Shown one piece after another: positions 31,931 through 40,599 of a stretch of DNA of 64,000 nt (positions are counted from its first letter, which is position 1; each line of letters opens with the position of its first letter). Location of the stretch: the NCBI RefSeq assembly GCF_003048255.1, contig NZ_CP028487.1, positions 2,728,001 to 2,792,000 of the forward strand. Direction: 5' to 3'. The position numbers were made by a program, and so were the translations under genes. This DNA is from Yersinia massiliensis (GTDB taxonomy: Bacteria; Pseudomonadota; Gammaproteobacteria; Enterobacterales; Enterobacteriaceae). Under the pieces are notes generated by a model. That model was not told where the DNA came from. It worked only from the letters and a program-made list of their open reading frames with translations, and searched no databases.

Positions 31931-31949
31931 GCAAATAATTATCATTAAC
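31931..31949. promoter_or_regulatory. Fur box upstream of the siderophore reductase
   Basis: On the minus strand GTTAATGATAATTATTTGC agrees with the 19-bp Fur consensus at 15 positions. It lies about 95 bases before the GTG start. Nothing else recognisable occurs in the 31583-32042 gap. Confidence 0.75.
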
Positions 31950-32042
31950 ATTGGTTGATGTTATAATTTGCGCCGCAATAAGCCATAGCTTCCGCTGGCT
32001 GATGTTCAAGTCAAAACGCCACAACATTAAAAAGGATAAACT

Positions 32043-32879
32043 GTGACCACAGCAGCTACCGCAACAAAACCGCGCTATCGTCCCACTCCACCACGTTTGG
32101 TTCAGGTCAAAAGAACGGTAGATCTCTCCCCTCATCTGCGCCGAATTACTTTTGAAAGCCCGACGTTACAAAATTATCCCCCTGAATGTGGCGGTGCTCA
32201 TTTGAAGGTATTCTTGCCTTTGGCGGGGCAAACACAGCCGGAGTTGCCGGTACTGGGTGAGAAAGGCCCAGTGTGGCCAGCAGCAGAAGTGCGTCCTATT
32301 GTGCGAACCTATTCCGTTCGGGCTATCCGCCCAGAATTGGGTGAGATTGATATCGAATTCGCACTTCATGACCACAGTGGTCCGGCGGTGAATTTTGCCC
32401 GCAATGCGAAACCGGGTGATTGGTTGGGGATAACTAATCCGGGTGGGCCTGAAACACTGCTGCCACCGTCAGCTTACAGCTATCTGGTGGGTGACCCTTC
32501 CTCGCTCCCAGCCATTGCCGCACTATTGGAAACACTACCCGCTGATGCAGAAGGCCATGCCATCATTCGCGTCGATACCCCACAGGATGTATTGGATCTC
32601 ATTAAACCGGCCGGTGTTGAGCTGAGTTGGGTGATTGGCGGTACAGAGAAAACGAAAGACGTTATCAACCAGTTCTGCGCCCTGAATTTGCCGATGGAAG
32701 AAGCCACATTTTGGATAGCCGGTGAAGACAGTCTGGTTGTGCAGTTGCGCCGTTATCTGCGCCGTGAGAAAGGGTGTGAGCGCCAGCAGCTTTATGCGAT
32801 CCCTTACTGGCGTGAAGGGTTGAATGAAGAAGACTATCATCATAAGCGCCATGAAGTTATGGATAATATTGACGACTAG
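32043..32879 (+). CDS. Siderophore-interacting protein, ViuB/YqjH family ferric reductase
   Basis: A 278-residue cytosolic NAD(P)H-dependent flavin reductase that releases iron from imported ferric siderophores. FAD-binding beta-barrel motif VRTYSVRAI (about 87-95), DHSGPAVNFARNAKPGD (about 110), and the C-terminal SIP domain with WVIGGTEKT and FWIAGEDSLVVQLRRYLRREKG. The GTG start follows AAGGA by seven bases. A Fur box upstream and a terminator downstream show an iron-repressed single-gene unit. Confidence 0.9.
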   Translation: MTTAATATKPRYRPTPPRLVQVKRTVDLSPHLRRITFESPTLQNYPPECGGAHLKVFLPLAGQTQPELPVLGEKGPVWPAAEVRPIVRTYSVRAIRPELGEIDIEFALHDHSGPAVNFARNAKPGDWLGITNPGGPETLLPPSAYSYLVGDPSSLPAIAALLETLPADAEGHAIIRVDTPQDVLDLIKPAGVELSWVIGGTEKTKDVINQFCALNLPMEEATFWIAGEDSLVVQLRRYLRREKGCERQQLYAIPYWREGLNEEDYHHKRHEVMDNIDD

Positions 32880-32902
32880 TATTAATTAATTTCTGTTAAA
32901 TC

Positions 32903-32931
32903 AATGGACATCATCTCGTATGTCCATTTTT
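32903..32931 (+). terminator. Terminator of the siderophore reductase gene
   Basis: AATGGACAT, eight-base loop, ATGTCCATT followed by TTT, 24 bases after the stop codon. Confidence 0.75.
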
Positions 32932-33098
32932 ATGGCCTTTTTTATGGCTAGTCCAGTTAAAACCTTGTAAATTTTCTGCGACAATTCCCTGTTATTTGTT
33001 AGTCTTAAGGCTACTTAGCCTGCAATATGGCGCTTAATTATCGTTAAATGGCTGTAAGGCCCGTTTAATGCAGTAAAGTTTTTAGGAGCGTTCTCAAA

Positions 33099-34208
33099 AT
33101 GAAGTCGCAAAATGATCCTGGCCGATCTAAATCACGCCACCACGAATACTCCCTTATCCTGCCTATCATTGCGCTGGTTATTCTAAATTTATGGGGTGAT
33201 ACCAGCAATTTCGCTGCCGTTATCGTTATCAACCTGATCGCCTTGGTGGGGATCCTGAGCAGTGCTTTCAGCGTGGTACGCCATGCTGACGTGTTAGCCC
33301 ACCGTTTGGGTGAACCCTACGGCTCACTTATCCTCAGTTTATCCGTGGTTGTTCTTGAGGTTAGCTTGATCTCGGCAATGATGGCGACTGGCGATGCTGC
33401 CCCAGCCTTGATGCGCGATACGCTCTATTCAATCATCATGATTGTTATTGGCGGGTTGGTTGGCGTGTCGTTACTGTTGGGTGGCCGTAAATTCGCAACT
33501 CAGCACGTCAATTTAGTCGGTATCAAACAATACCTGATGGCGATTTTCCCGCTGGCTATCATTGTCTTGGTCTTACCGAGCACCCTGCCAGAGGGTAGCT
33601 TTAGCGTCGCACAGTCGTTAGTTGTGGCCGCAATTTCAGCGGCAATGTACGGCGTTTTCCTGCTGATACAAACCAAAACACATCAGAATCTGTTTGTTTA
33701 TGAGCATGAAGACGAAGGGGATGACCCAAGCGATCCACACCATGGTAAGCCCTCTTCCCACAGTAGTCTGTCCCATGCGTGTTGGTTGTTAGTTCATCTG
33801 GTTGCAGTAATCGCGGTAACCAAATTTGATGCCAACCCGTTGGAAGCCTTGCTGACTGAATTGAATGCGCCCGCCAAATTTACCGGTTTCCTGATTGCAT
33901 TACTGATCCTTTCACCTGAAGGCTTAGGGGCATTAAAAGCGGTACTGGCGAATCAAGTTCAACGCGCCATGAATCTGTTCTTCGGTTCGGTATTGGCGAC
34001 CATTTCACTGACGGTACCAGCGGTGACCTTAATCGCCGTGCTGACCGGACAGGAATTGAACTTTGGCCTGGAAGCGCCCCATATTGTGGTGATGGTCAGT
34101 GTGTTGATTCTATCGCAAATCTCTTTCTCTACGGGCAGAACCAACGTTCTGAATGGGACTGCGCATCTAGCGCTGTTCGCGGCTTATATGATGACGATTA
34201 TGCTGTAG
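33099..34208 (+). CDS. chaA: Sodium-potassium/calcium:proton antiporter ChaA
   Basis: A 369-residue inner-membrane cation/proton antiporter of the CaCA family. About eleven hydrophobic segments. The two inverted exchanger repeats each carry the catalytic Glu: GEPYGSLILSLSVVVLEVSL (about 74-93) and LLILSPEGLGALKAV (about 270-284). An acidic/His loop (EHEDEGDDPSDPHH, about 203) separates the halves, as in E. coli ChaA. Start behind AGGAG. A clear terminator lies about 105 bases downstream. Confidence 0.93.
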   Translation: MKSQNDPGRSKSRHHEYSLILPIIALVILNLWGDTSNFAAVIVINLIALVGILSSAFSVVRHADVLAHRLGEPYGSLILSLSVVVLEVSLISAMMATGDAAPALMRDTLYSIIMIVIGGLVGVSLLLGGRKFATQHVNLVGIKQYLMAIFPLAIIVLVLPSTLPEGSFSVAQSLVVAAISAAMYGVFLLIQTKTHQNLFVYEHEDEGDDPSDPHHGKPSSHSSLSHACWLLVHLVAVIAVTKFDANPLEALLTELNAPAKFTGFLIALLILSPEGLGALKAVLANQVQRAMNLFFGSVLATISLTVPAVTLIAVLTGQELNFGLEAPHIVVMVSVLILSQISFSTGRTNVLNGTAHLALFAAYMMTIML

Positions 34209-34240
34209 CAGCATGCTGCCGCCGCCATCAGTTGTCATAA

Positions 34241-34289
34241 GTCGTTGCGGTAAAACATGGTCGTTGCGGTAAATAGGTGTTGCGGAAAA
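34241..34289 (+). repeat. Short tandem repeat after chaA (about 18-bp unit, 2.7 copies)
   Basis: GTCGTTGCGGTAAA occurs at 34241 and 34260, and a third decayed copy (GTGTTGCGGAAAA) at 34277. The unit spacing is 17-19 bases. Confidence 0.7.
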
Positions 34290-34313
34290 GTCAGTACCTT
34301 CATGATAAGCAAA

Positions 34314-34344
34314 GGGCAAGCGCATTAAGCGCTTGCCCTTTTTT
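34314..34344. terminator. Terminator between chaA and phoH
   Basis: GGGCAAGCGC, loop ATTAA, GCGCTTGCCC, then TTTTTT: a perfect 10-bp GC-rich stem with a T-run in the chaA direction. Confidence 0.92.
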
Positions 34345-34371
34345 ATGGGGTCATCCATTCATAACGCAGAA

Positions 34372-35160
34372 CTATGAATAGGCATTCAAGGTATGTTGGC
34401 ACAGCGCTGAGCGGACACAGTCCTGTTTATCAAAGCGGATAATGCCAATCATTTCATCCTCAGCAAAGCGCTCCAACGCATCACTAAGACCCGATTTCAC
34501 GCCATGCGGAAGGTCGCATTGGGTGATATCACCATTAACGATTACCGTGACATTTTCACCGAGACGGGTCAGGAACATCTTCATTTGGCTGGCGGTGACA
34601 TTTTGTGCCTCATCGAGGATCACCACCGCATTTTCAAAAGTACGCCCACGCATATAGGCGAAAGGCGCAATCTCTACTTTCCCGATTTCAGGACGTAAGC
34701 AGTATTGCATGAAGGACGATCCGAGCCGACGCAGCAGAATGTCATACACCGGGCGGAAGTAAGGCGCGAATTTCTCAGAGATATCGCCAGGCAAGAAGCC
34801 TAGGTCTTCATCTGCCTGTAGCACTGGCCGCGTTACAATGATTCGATCAACTTCTTTGTGGATTAGTGCTTCAGCCGCTTTGGCTGCACTGATAAAGGTT
34901 TTACCACACCCTGCTTCGCCGGTGGCGAAGATGAGCAATTTACTGTCTATGGCCGATAAGTAATGACCTTGAGCTTCCGTGCGTGCTTGGATAACGGAGG
35001 TATCACGGCTATCCCGTGCCATACCGATTGATTCGACACCGCCCATTTGTACTAACGATGTCACGTTCTCTTCCTCACGCTGACGATGGCTACGCGAATC
35101 ACGTCTAATAACACGTTTCGCTTCACGACGAGCTTTGATCACTGCTTTCTGTCTTCCCAT
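34372..35160 (-). CDS. phoH: PhoH family ATPase
   Basis: A 262-residue P-loop ATPase nearly identical in plan to E. coli PhoH, a phosphate-starvation protein of unclear function (RNA-related in relatives). Basic N-terminus (QKAVIKARREAKRVIRRD), Walker A GEAGCGKTF (about 81), VTRPVLQADEDLGFLPGD, Walker B VVILDEAQN (about 183) and sensor VNGDITQCDLP. ATG at 35160 follows AGGTG. A weak Pho-box-like sequence (GTGTCATTATACTGTAA on the minus strand, 35571-35589) lies far upstream and may be chance. Confidence 0.92.
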   Translation of the reverse strand: MGRQKAVIKARREAKRVIRRDSRSHRQREEENVTSLVQMGGVESIGMARDSRDTSVIQARTEAQGHYLSAIDSKLLIFATGEAGCGKTFISAAKAAEALIHKEVDRIIVTRPVLQADEDLGFLPGDISEKFAPYFRPVYDILLRRLGSSFMQYCLRPEIGKVEIAPFAYMRGRTFENAVVILDEAQNVTASQMKMFLTRLGENVTVIVNGDITQCDLPHGVKSGLSDALERFAEDEMIGIIRFDKQDCVRSALCQHTLNAYS

Positions 35161-35826
35161 AGTGGCACCTTACAGTTTGTTTCATCTACCGCAGCAGAAA
35201 TTGCCTGCGCGATTATGTTCACATACGGATGAGGTTATGGCTTCCTTCGCAGCCAATACTAGCCAATGAAAAATGCGAATAACGTGAACACTTCAGCACC
35301 CTAATAACTTGGGTGACCACGGTATCGCAAGGGAGGGTATTACAGGGTATAAAGACTAAGAGTACGGACGTTGGCGTTAATATATTTGGGAGAGATAATG
35401 ATTGTACTACTGGAAATTGAGGGTCGGAAGGGAAGCCCTCGTAATAACGAGTCGCTTGAGTAAAATCTTGTTCTTGTCTTAACAGCCCAATCATGGACTC
35501 TACCATTAGCGATCCCCGCAGTGATAAACAACAGCCTAAGCTATGCACCGTGTGAAAAATACCGCCAGATGATTACAGTATAATGACACTCTTAAGTTTC
35601 GCGATATCAGAATGCAAAAAAATATTATTTTTTTATTTTGTTTGTTTTTTGTTCTAATCAATATTCATTTCACGTTATACTATTTAGCCCTGCTTTATGA
35701 CTGGCCTTAGTCTCGCACTTCTCTTTCGCCCCTACTCTTTTTATCGCTGTTTTAAGTAAAGGCGAAATAAAATAATAACCCATTAATACAATAATATAGT
35801 ATTAACCACAGTGTGATTAATCATCA
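35161..35826. other. Gap between phoH and the GNAT gene, no clear gene
   Basis: About 665 bases. A 109-codon open frame on the minus strand (35219-35548) has odd composition and no ribosome site, so I do not call it. A weak Pho-box-like sequence occurs near 35580. The 35590-35826 part is extremely AT-rich with long A and T runs. Confidence 0.4.
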
Positions 35827-36534
35827 TTATCGACTGATTCTTAAATCTTGTAATCGTGTTTTCTGTTTACCTTCACTGTCAAAGTTATCCATCGCAAGCC
35901 AATCATTAAATGCCTGCTTAATTAATGGCCACTCACGGTCAGTAATGGAATACCAGTTGGTGTCTCTATTGCGCCCTTTGGTGACAATAGCCTGACGGAA
36001 TTGCCCCTCGAACTGGAAACCAAATCGAGATGCAGCTGAATTGGATGGCTCATTCAGTGAATCACATTTCCACTCACAGCGGCGATAACCTAATTTGTCA
36101 AAGACGTAATGTAGCAGTAAATATATTGCTTCAGTCCCCGCCGAGTGACGTTTTAATCGCGGTGACCAATTAACAGAGCCAATCTCGATAACACCGTTCT
36201 TTTCATCAATTCGTTGTAACGCAACCGTACCGAGTGCCAAGTCCGTTTGCGCATCCACTACCGTGAAATGGAAAGAGTCGTTGGTCTCAATCAGCGATTG
36301 CAAATATTGATGAAAATCGTCCTGACTCTCAGGCCGCTCACAATAGAAATACGTCCAATCATGCGCGTCTTTGACTAAGTGATACGCCTGATATAAGCAG
36401 GCCTCGTGCTTATCGGTATTCACTGGGGCTAGATAGCAAAAATGGCCCGGTAAAATTTCCCGTTGTGGCCGTTGCGCGGTTTGCCAGCTCGATAATTCTG
36501 CTCCGATAGTTTGTCCAAAATGATTTTGCTTCAC
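35827..36534 (-). CDS. GNAT family N-acetyltransferase (RimJ/RimL-like)
   Basis: A 235-residue acetyltransferase of the RimJ/RimL group. Features: LGTVALQRIDEKNGVIEIGSVNW (beta strands 2-4, about 120-142), WSPRLKRHSAGTEAIYLL (the acetyl-CoA loop region is atypical), CEWKCDSLNEPSNSAASRFGFQFEG near 175. The start is taken as GTG at 36534, because AGGGAG is six bases upstream; the open frame extends further without one. The substrate is unknown. It is adjacent to the hms operon but separated by a long inverted repeat and has its own start region. Confidence 0.82.
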   Translation of the reverse strand: MKQNHFGQTIGAELSSWQTAQRPQREILPGHFCYLAPVNTDKHEACLYQAYHLVKDAHDWTYFYCERPESQDDFHQYLQSLIETNDSFHFTVVDAQTDLALGTVALQRIDEKNGVIEIGSVNWSPRLKRHSAGTEAIYLLLHYVFDKLGYRRCEWKCDSLNEPSNSAASRFGFQFEGQFRQAIVTKGRNRDTNWYSITDREWPLIKQAFNDWLAMDNFDSEGKQKTRLQDLRISR

Positions 36535-36708
36535 TGTATGCTCCCTTTTAAAATTCAACTGCCAGAGAAATACCCGCTGCGGCGACATTCAATTACGCAT
36601 CGCACTACAATTTCTGCTAAATCATAGCAATATATGAATGGGGATTATAAAAGAAAGCGGCTTTATGCGGTATTTATCACTAAAGCAGATCTAAATTAAC
36701 AGTGGGTG

Positions 36709-36763
36709 TCGCTAAATACCCGAAAGTAGCAATCATAAAATCAAACTTTCAGGTATTTAGCGA
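36709..36763. repeat. 19-bp inverted repeat downstream of hmsS
   Basis: TCGCTAAATACCCGAAAGT (36709-36727) and ACTTTCAGGTATTTAGCGA (36745-36763) pair at 18 of 19 positions around a 17-base loop. It ends 12 bases beyond the hmsS stop. There is no T-run, so it may act as an mRNA 3'-end stabiliser or be a small repetitive element. Confidence 0.75.
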
Positions 36764-36774
36764 TTATTTGACCA

Positions 36775-37242
36775 TCACCCTCGACGTAAATTGACGACCG
36801 GTGCAACTGTAGGCAGTTGTAACCCATCTTTCACTTCCAGTAGCTGCCCATGTTCGTCGTTGTACAGCGTCATGCAGGAACCGGCTTTCAGTTTGGCGAT
36901 CATCTCCCCAGAGAGGTCCATACTGCTCGCCAACTCATCGTCATCCAAACTTGGCCGATGCCCACGGCGTTCAACCTGAAAACGGACTTGGTTATATTTG
37001 GCCCATAAAATGATAATCACAGCATTAAACAATGCGATGGCGAAATACAAGGCAATAGTGGTGAGACCGCTGAGTATATAGAGCCTAAAAGGTATCGGTC
37101 CCATATTTGGCGCTCTGCCAATCATGTCAAAAAAACCCTTAGCAAATAGGAAGATAAAACCAATCCAAGCTAAAGCGGTGATAATGATATCAATCCAGCG
37201 GGGAATAGCCCGCTGTTCAGTATGAATCAGAGGTTCACTCAT
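36775..37242 (-). CDS. hmsS: Poly-N-acetylglucosamine synthase accessory subunit HmsS (PgaD)
   Basis: A 155-residue inner-membrane protein with two transmembrane helices (about 17-38 and 52-80) and a cytosolic tail; corresponds to PgaD, needed for PgaC activity and part of the c-di-GMP-responsive synthase complex. Its ATG overlaps the hmsR stop by four bases, so it is coupled as the last gene of hmsHFRS. Confidence 0.93.
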   Translation of the reverse strand: MSEPLIHTEQRAIPRWIDIIITALAWIGFIFLFAKGFFDMIGRAPNMGPIPFRLYILSGLTTIALYFAIALFNAVIIILWAKYNQVRFQVERRGHRPSLDDDELASSMDLSGEMIAKLKAGSCMTLYNDEHGQLLEVKDGLQLPTVAPVVNLRRG

Positions 37243-38573
37243 GGCTTAACCCTCCCTATTCCGCGATCTGGGCTCACCCAACGCGCACGTTTACGCTTGG
37301 TATTGAGCATGACTTTGGGGAACGCCACCACGGTCGTAAACAAACTTAGCATCCAGTAAACCATTGGATACCAGATAATCCAGAATAGCGAATTCCCCAA
37401 TTTGGGCTCGTAGCGCCGTTCAATCACCAAACTGATAGCAAACTGCATCAAACAAGTCAGCGCCAATACCATCCCAGTAAACGCTGGTGGGAACACGGTT
37501 TGCACATGTATGCCCGGCGGCAACGTAATCACTAATCCCAAGAGGAATAAAATGATACTGAATAGGTAGGTAAACGCCCACGTGATGGAAAGTGAATACT
37601 CAAAGAATAGCAGCCACATCCGGCGATTGCGCCAGCGCCACAGCTTGAACATATTCTTCAGGAACACTTCTGCCCCACCTTGTGCCCAACGCAGGCGTTG
37701 CTTCCATAAACCTCGTAGCGTTTCTGGCATCAAAATCCAGCATAAACCACGCGGCTCAAAGAATACTGACCAGTGCCTGACCTGCAACTTCCAACTGATA
37801 TCAATATCTTCCGTGATCATATCTGGGCTCCAATAGCCCACATCCGCTAATGCTCTACGGCGGAAAGCAGCCACCACACCTGAAACGGTGAAGACTTGGC
37901 CATAGACACGTTGCGTTCGCTTAATCAGCCCGATAATGGAAGAAAACTCACCCACCTGAACACGACCGACCAAGGTTGAGCGGGTGCGTATCCGTGGATT
38001 ACCCGTCACGGCACCGACACGTGGATTGGCAATCAGTGGCGCCACCAGATACGGCACCGCTTTTCTATCGAGTAAAGCATCACCATCGATACAAACCAGA
38101 TATTCACTGCGCGCGGCCGCTGCTCCCATACGCAGGGCTATCGCTTTGCCCTGATTATGAGCCAGATGAATCACTCTCAATCGAGGATCTTCAACCAGTA
38201 ATGCGTCGAGCACTTGCGCGGTATCATCACTGGAGCCATCGTTAATGGCGATGACCTCAATGTTGGTATAAGTTTGCGCCAAGGCCGCATGAATGGTTTC
38301 CCGCGCATTTAGCCCCTCGTTAAAGCAAGGGATGAGGATTGAAACCAGCGGATTACCTTTCAATTCTGGCGGGGGAACATCGTCCCCCCAAGGCCAATGT
38401 CTTTCACGGCGTAGCCAGAAATAAACACCGCCTGTTATCCAGATCCCGGACATAAACAGCGGATAGAAGAAAACAAAATTCAGCAATACGTCACCGGTAA
38501 AGAGCAGGATCATTCCCGCAGGGATGCTCAGTACCAGGCATAGGATGAGTAACGCAATAATTCTATCGATCAT
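37239..38573 (-). CDS. hmsR: Poly-beta-1,6-GlcNAc synthase HmsR (PgaC)
   Basis: A 444-residue family 2 glycosyltransferase in the inner membrane that polymerises GlcNAc for biofilm matrix. N-terminal helices (about 5-55), catalytic domain with INDGSSDDT (about 133), CIDGDALLD (DxD, about 163), TEDIDISWK (about 255) and QRLRWAQGG (QxxRW, about 293), then C-terminal helices. I use the ATG at 38573 ([11 protein letters not shown]), which overlaps the hmsF stop by 11 bases; an upstream in-frame start at 38612 would overlap more. Confidence 0.94.
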   Translation of the reverse strand: MIDRIIALLILCLVLSIPAGMILLFTGDVLLNFVFFYPLFMSGIWITGGVYFWLRRERHWPWGDDVPPPELKGNPLVSILIPCFNEGLNARETIHAALAQTYTNIEVIAINDGSSDDTAQVLDALLVEDPRLRVIHLAHNQGKAIALRMGAAAARSEYLVCIDGDALLDRKAVPYLVAPLIANPRVGAVTGNPRIRTRSTLVGRVQVGEFSSIIGLIKRTQRVYGQVFTVSGVVAAFRRRALADVGYWSPDMITEDIDISWKLQVRHWSVFFEPRGLCWILMPETLRGLWKQRLRWAQGGAEVFLKNMFKLWRWRNRRMWLLFFEYSLSITWAFTYLFSIILFLLGLVITLPPGIHVQTVFPPAFTGMVLALTCLMQFAISLVIERRYEPKLGNSLFWIIWYPMVYWMLSLFTTVVAFPKVMLNTKRKRARWVSPDRGIGRVKP

Positions 38574-40587
38574 ATAAAGGATACCAGGCAGAAGATAGCA
38601 CAGGGCGGACATCTTTTAGCGGTGGTTCGCCAGTGATAAAGTTATCCGGATAGTAACCAAAATTTTGCGCGCCATTTAACTGCAACTGGCGCATCCAGCC
38701 TGCCAGTATCGCCCCACTAATGGCATTGCTGCCCTCAGGCTTGGTCCAGTCCTTCGACTGCAGTTCAAATACAGTTTTGTTTAATGCTCCAGGGCGTTCT
38801 GCAACTTTGTTGACCAGTTGTGATAGCCACTCGTTCGACTCAGATAACGGTACTTTTTCCATCAACGGCATTGCCATCGGGGCAACCCAATCATAGTTCG
38901 CCAAGAAATCATCGAGATTCTGCGCAAACCATGCTTCACTTTCCGGTTCTAAAATCGGCATAGCGAATATATTACGAGCTGATTTGACTTGTGGGCCACG
39001 AATATCACGCACTTGGCGTGTTAGCTCGTTAGTAAAATCAACCAGATACTTGCTCTTATAGCGAGTCCAGCGCGCCATGGTTTCAGGATCGTTACGTATG
39101 GTGGTAATCGAACCAGGGAAACCGGCTTTTTCGTATGCACGGATCGCATCCGGTGAGGCATCTTCAAAATCAGACATCACAGCATCGTCGTGATAGAGCA
39201 CGCCATCAATCGGAGCGCTGTAGGCCATATCGCGGTAGATATCGATAATGCGCTGTCTGACTTCAGGGTTGAATGGCGACAGACGGCGATATTGGTCAGG
39301 ATCGATGCTTGTTTTGCCCGTTTTCGGATCGATACGCGTGATCCGTGGCAATGAAGGGTCCATTTCGAATGCCAATACTGGCATCCAAGCATAAACATCA
39401 ACATCTGGTCGTGAGGCTAATTGCCATGCAACACGGTTAAATAAGTCTTGGCGCATCGGTATCCAGCGGTTAGGGAAATACACCTCGCGGATATTGCCAT
39501 CCCCTTTCGGATCAGAGAACGCTTGCAAGAACACCGTCGTCACACGTAAATCAGAAATACGCTGGATCAGTTTGTCGAGATTCTCCTTCTCCTGTACGGG
39601 ATCAGGATCGTACAAATAGTCTAAATCGACATGCGCGACGCGCATGATATCTTTTTCTTGTACCAACGTGACTAACTGAGCAAAGTCCTTTAGCGAGGGG
39701 TTATTGCTGATCAGAATACGAGGGATATTCATCAAATCATTGACGTTCGCAATACCCGGTTCCAATGTCATCGCCATCTGATAACCGTGTTGGCGTAAGA
39801 TACTGAGTACGGTGCCATTCGGCGCGCCGTAAGGCCATACCCAGACGCGAGGCTGCTTGCCGGTTGCTTTGATGATGCGTTCGGTAATCAACGAAACATC
39901 TTTTTCCATCCGCAGCTTAAAGGCTGCTTCAGTTTCATATTTTTTGGTTTTTGGATCGTAGGCCAGATTAGCTGCCGCTGGCTCGGTGTTTCCTTGCGGG
40001 TTAGCAATGACACCATAATGAGAGGCATAGGTATGAGCACCGATTTCAATCAGCTTCGACTTAGACATCTCGCCGATCTCTTTCCACGTTAGGAAACGAT
40101 CGCGATCAGTACTTAACCCACCAAAATCCACCTTTTTATTAGGCGGAGTATCAATCCATGTTCCTACCGGTGCCAATACTGCGCTCATATTGTTGGCTTC
40201 TAACAACGGGAAAACACGGGTATAAAAACTGCTGTAACCATCGTCAAACGTTAGCAATACGGCTTTGTTAGGCAATGGCGCACCACCATTGCGAGCGGCC
40301 AAAATCTGATCGACGGAAATCACGTTGTAGCGATTGTCTTTTAACCACGCCAATTGTTCACTTAAGGCACTGCTTCTAACCGACAAATAACGCTGGTCAG
40401 CAGAGTCATCTTCAACATCATGATACGCGATGACCACAAACGTATTTTTTTGCCACGGCCTTTCATTCAACGGCAATGCACGTTCGGCTGGTGGAACAAA
40501 TACAGGTTTCTCGGCATAACACGCGGATGCCAGTAGCGTTATTATTCCGACTACAAGAATCCGGATTATCAATAATATCTTTGCCAT
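38563..40587 (-). CDS. hmsF: Poly-GlcNAc N-deacetylase lipoprotein HmsF (PgaB)
   Basis: A 674-residue two-domain protein. An N-terminal signal with a possible lipidation Cys (SACYAE, residue 23) suggests outer-membrane anchoring as in PgaB. The CE4 deacetylase domain (about 50-290) shows AYHDVEDD (metal/catalytic Asp, about 54) and [11 protein letters not shown] (about 112); the C-terminal domain (about 310-670) is the PgaB GH-like glycan-binding/hydrolase domain with [12 protein letters not shown]. It partly deacetylates the polymer for export through HmsH. Confidence 0.95.
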   Translation of the reverse strand: MAKILLIIRILVVGIITLLASACYAEKPVFVPPAERALPLNERPWQKNTFVVIAYHDVEDDSADQRYLSVRSSALSEQLAWLKDNRYNVISVDQILAARNGGAPLPNKAVLLTFDDGYSSFYTRVFPLLEANNMSAVLAPVGTWIDTPPNKKVDFGGLSTDRDRFLTWKEIGEMSKSKLIEIGAHTYASHYGVIANPQGNTEPAAANLAYDPKTKKYETEAAFKLRMEKDVSLITERIIKATGKQPRVWVWPYGAPNGTVLSILRQHGYQMAMTLEPGIANVNDLMNIPRILISNNPSLKDFAQLVTLVQEKDIMRVAHVDLDYLYDPDPVQEKENLDKLIQRISDLRVTTVFLQAFSDPKGDGNIREVYFPNRWIPMRQDLFNRVAWQLASRPDVDVYAWMPVLAFEMDPSLPRITRIDPKTGKTSIDPDQYRRLSPFNPEVRQRIIDIYRDMAYSAPIDGVLYHDDAVMSDFEDASPDAIRAYEKAGFPGSITTIRNDPETMARWTRYKSKYLVDFTNELTRQVRDIRGPQVKSARNIFAMPILEPESEAWFAQNLDDFLANYDWVAPMAMPLMEKVPLSESNEWLSQLVNKVAERPGALNKTVFELQSKDWTKPEGSNAISGAILAGWMRQLQLNGAQNFGYYPDNFITGEPPLKDVRPVLSSAWYPLYDR

Positions 40588-40599
40588 AGCACTGATCTC

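Noticed and set aside
35219..35548. 109-codon frame upstream of phoH on the minus strand
   Set aside because: Composition is not protein-like, no ribosome site, crosses the likely phoH promoter area.
35571..35589. Pho-box-like sequence for phoH
   Set aside because: Only about 12 of 18 matches and more than 400 bases from the start codon; kept as a remark, not a feature.
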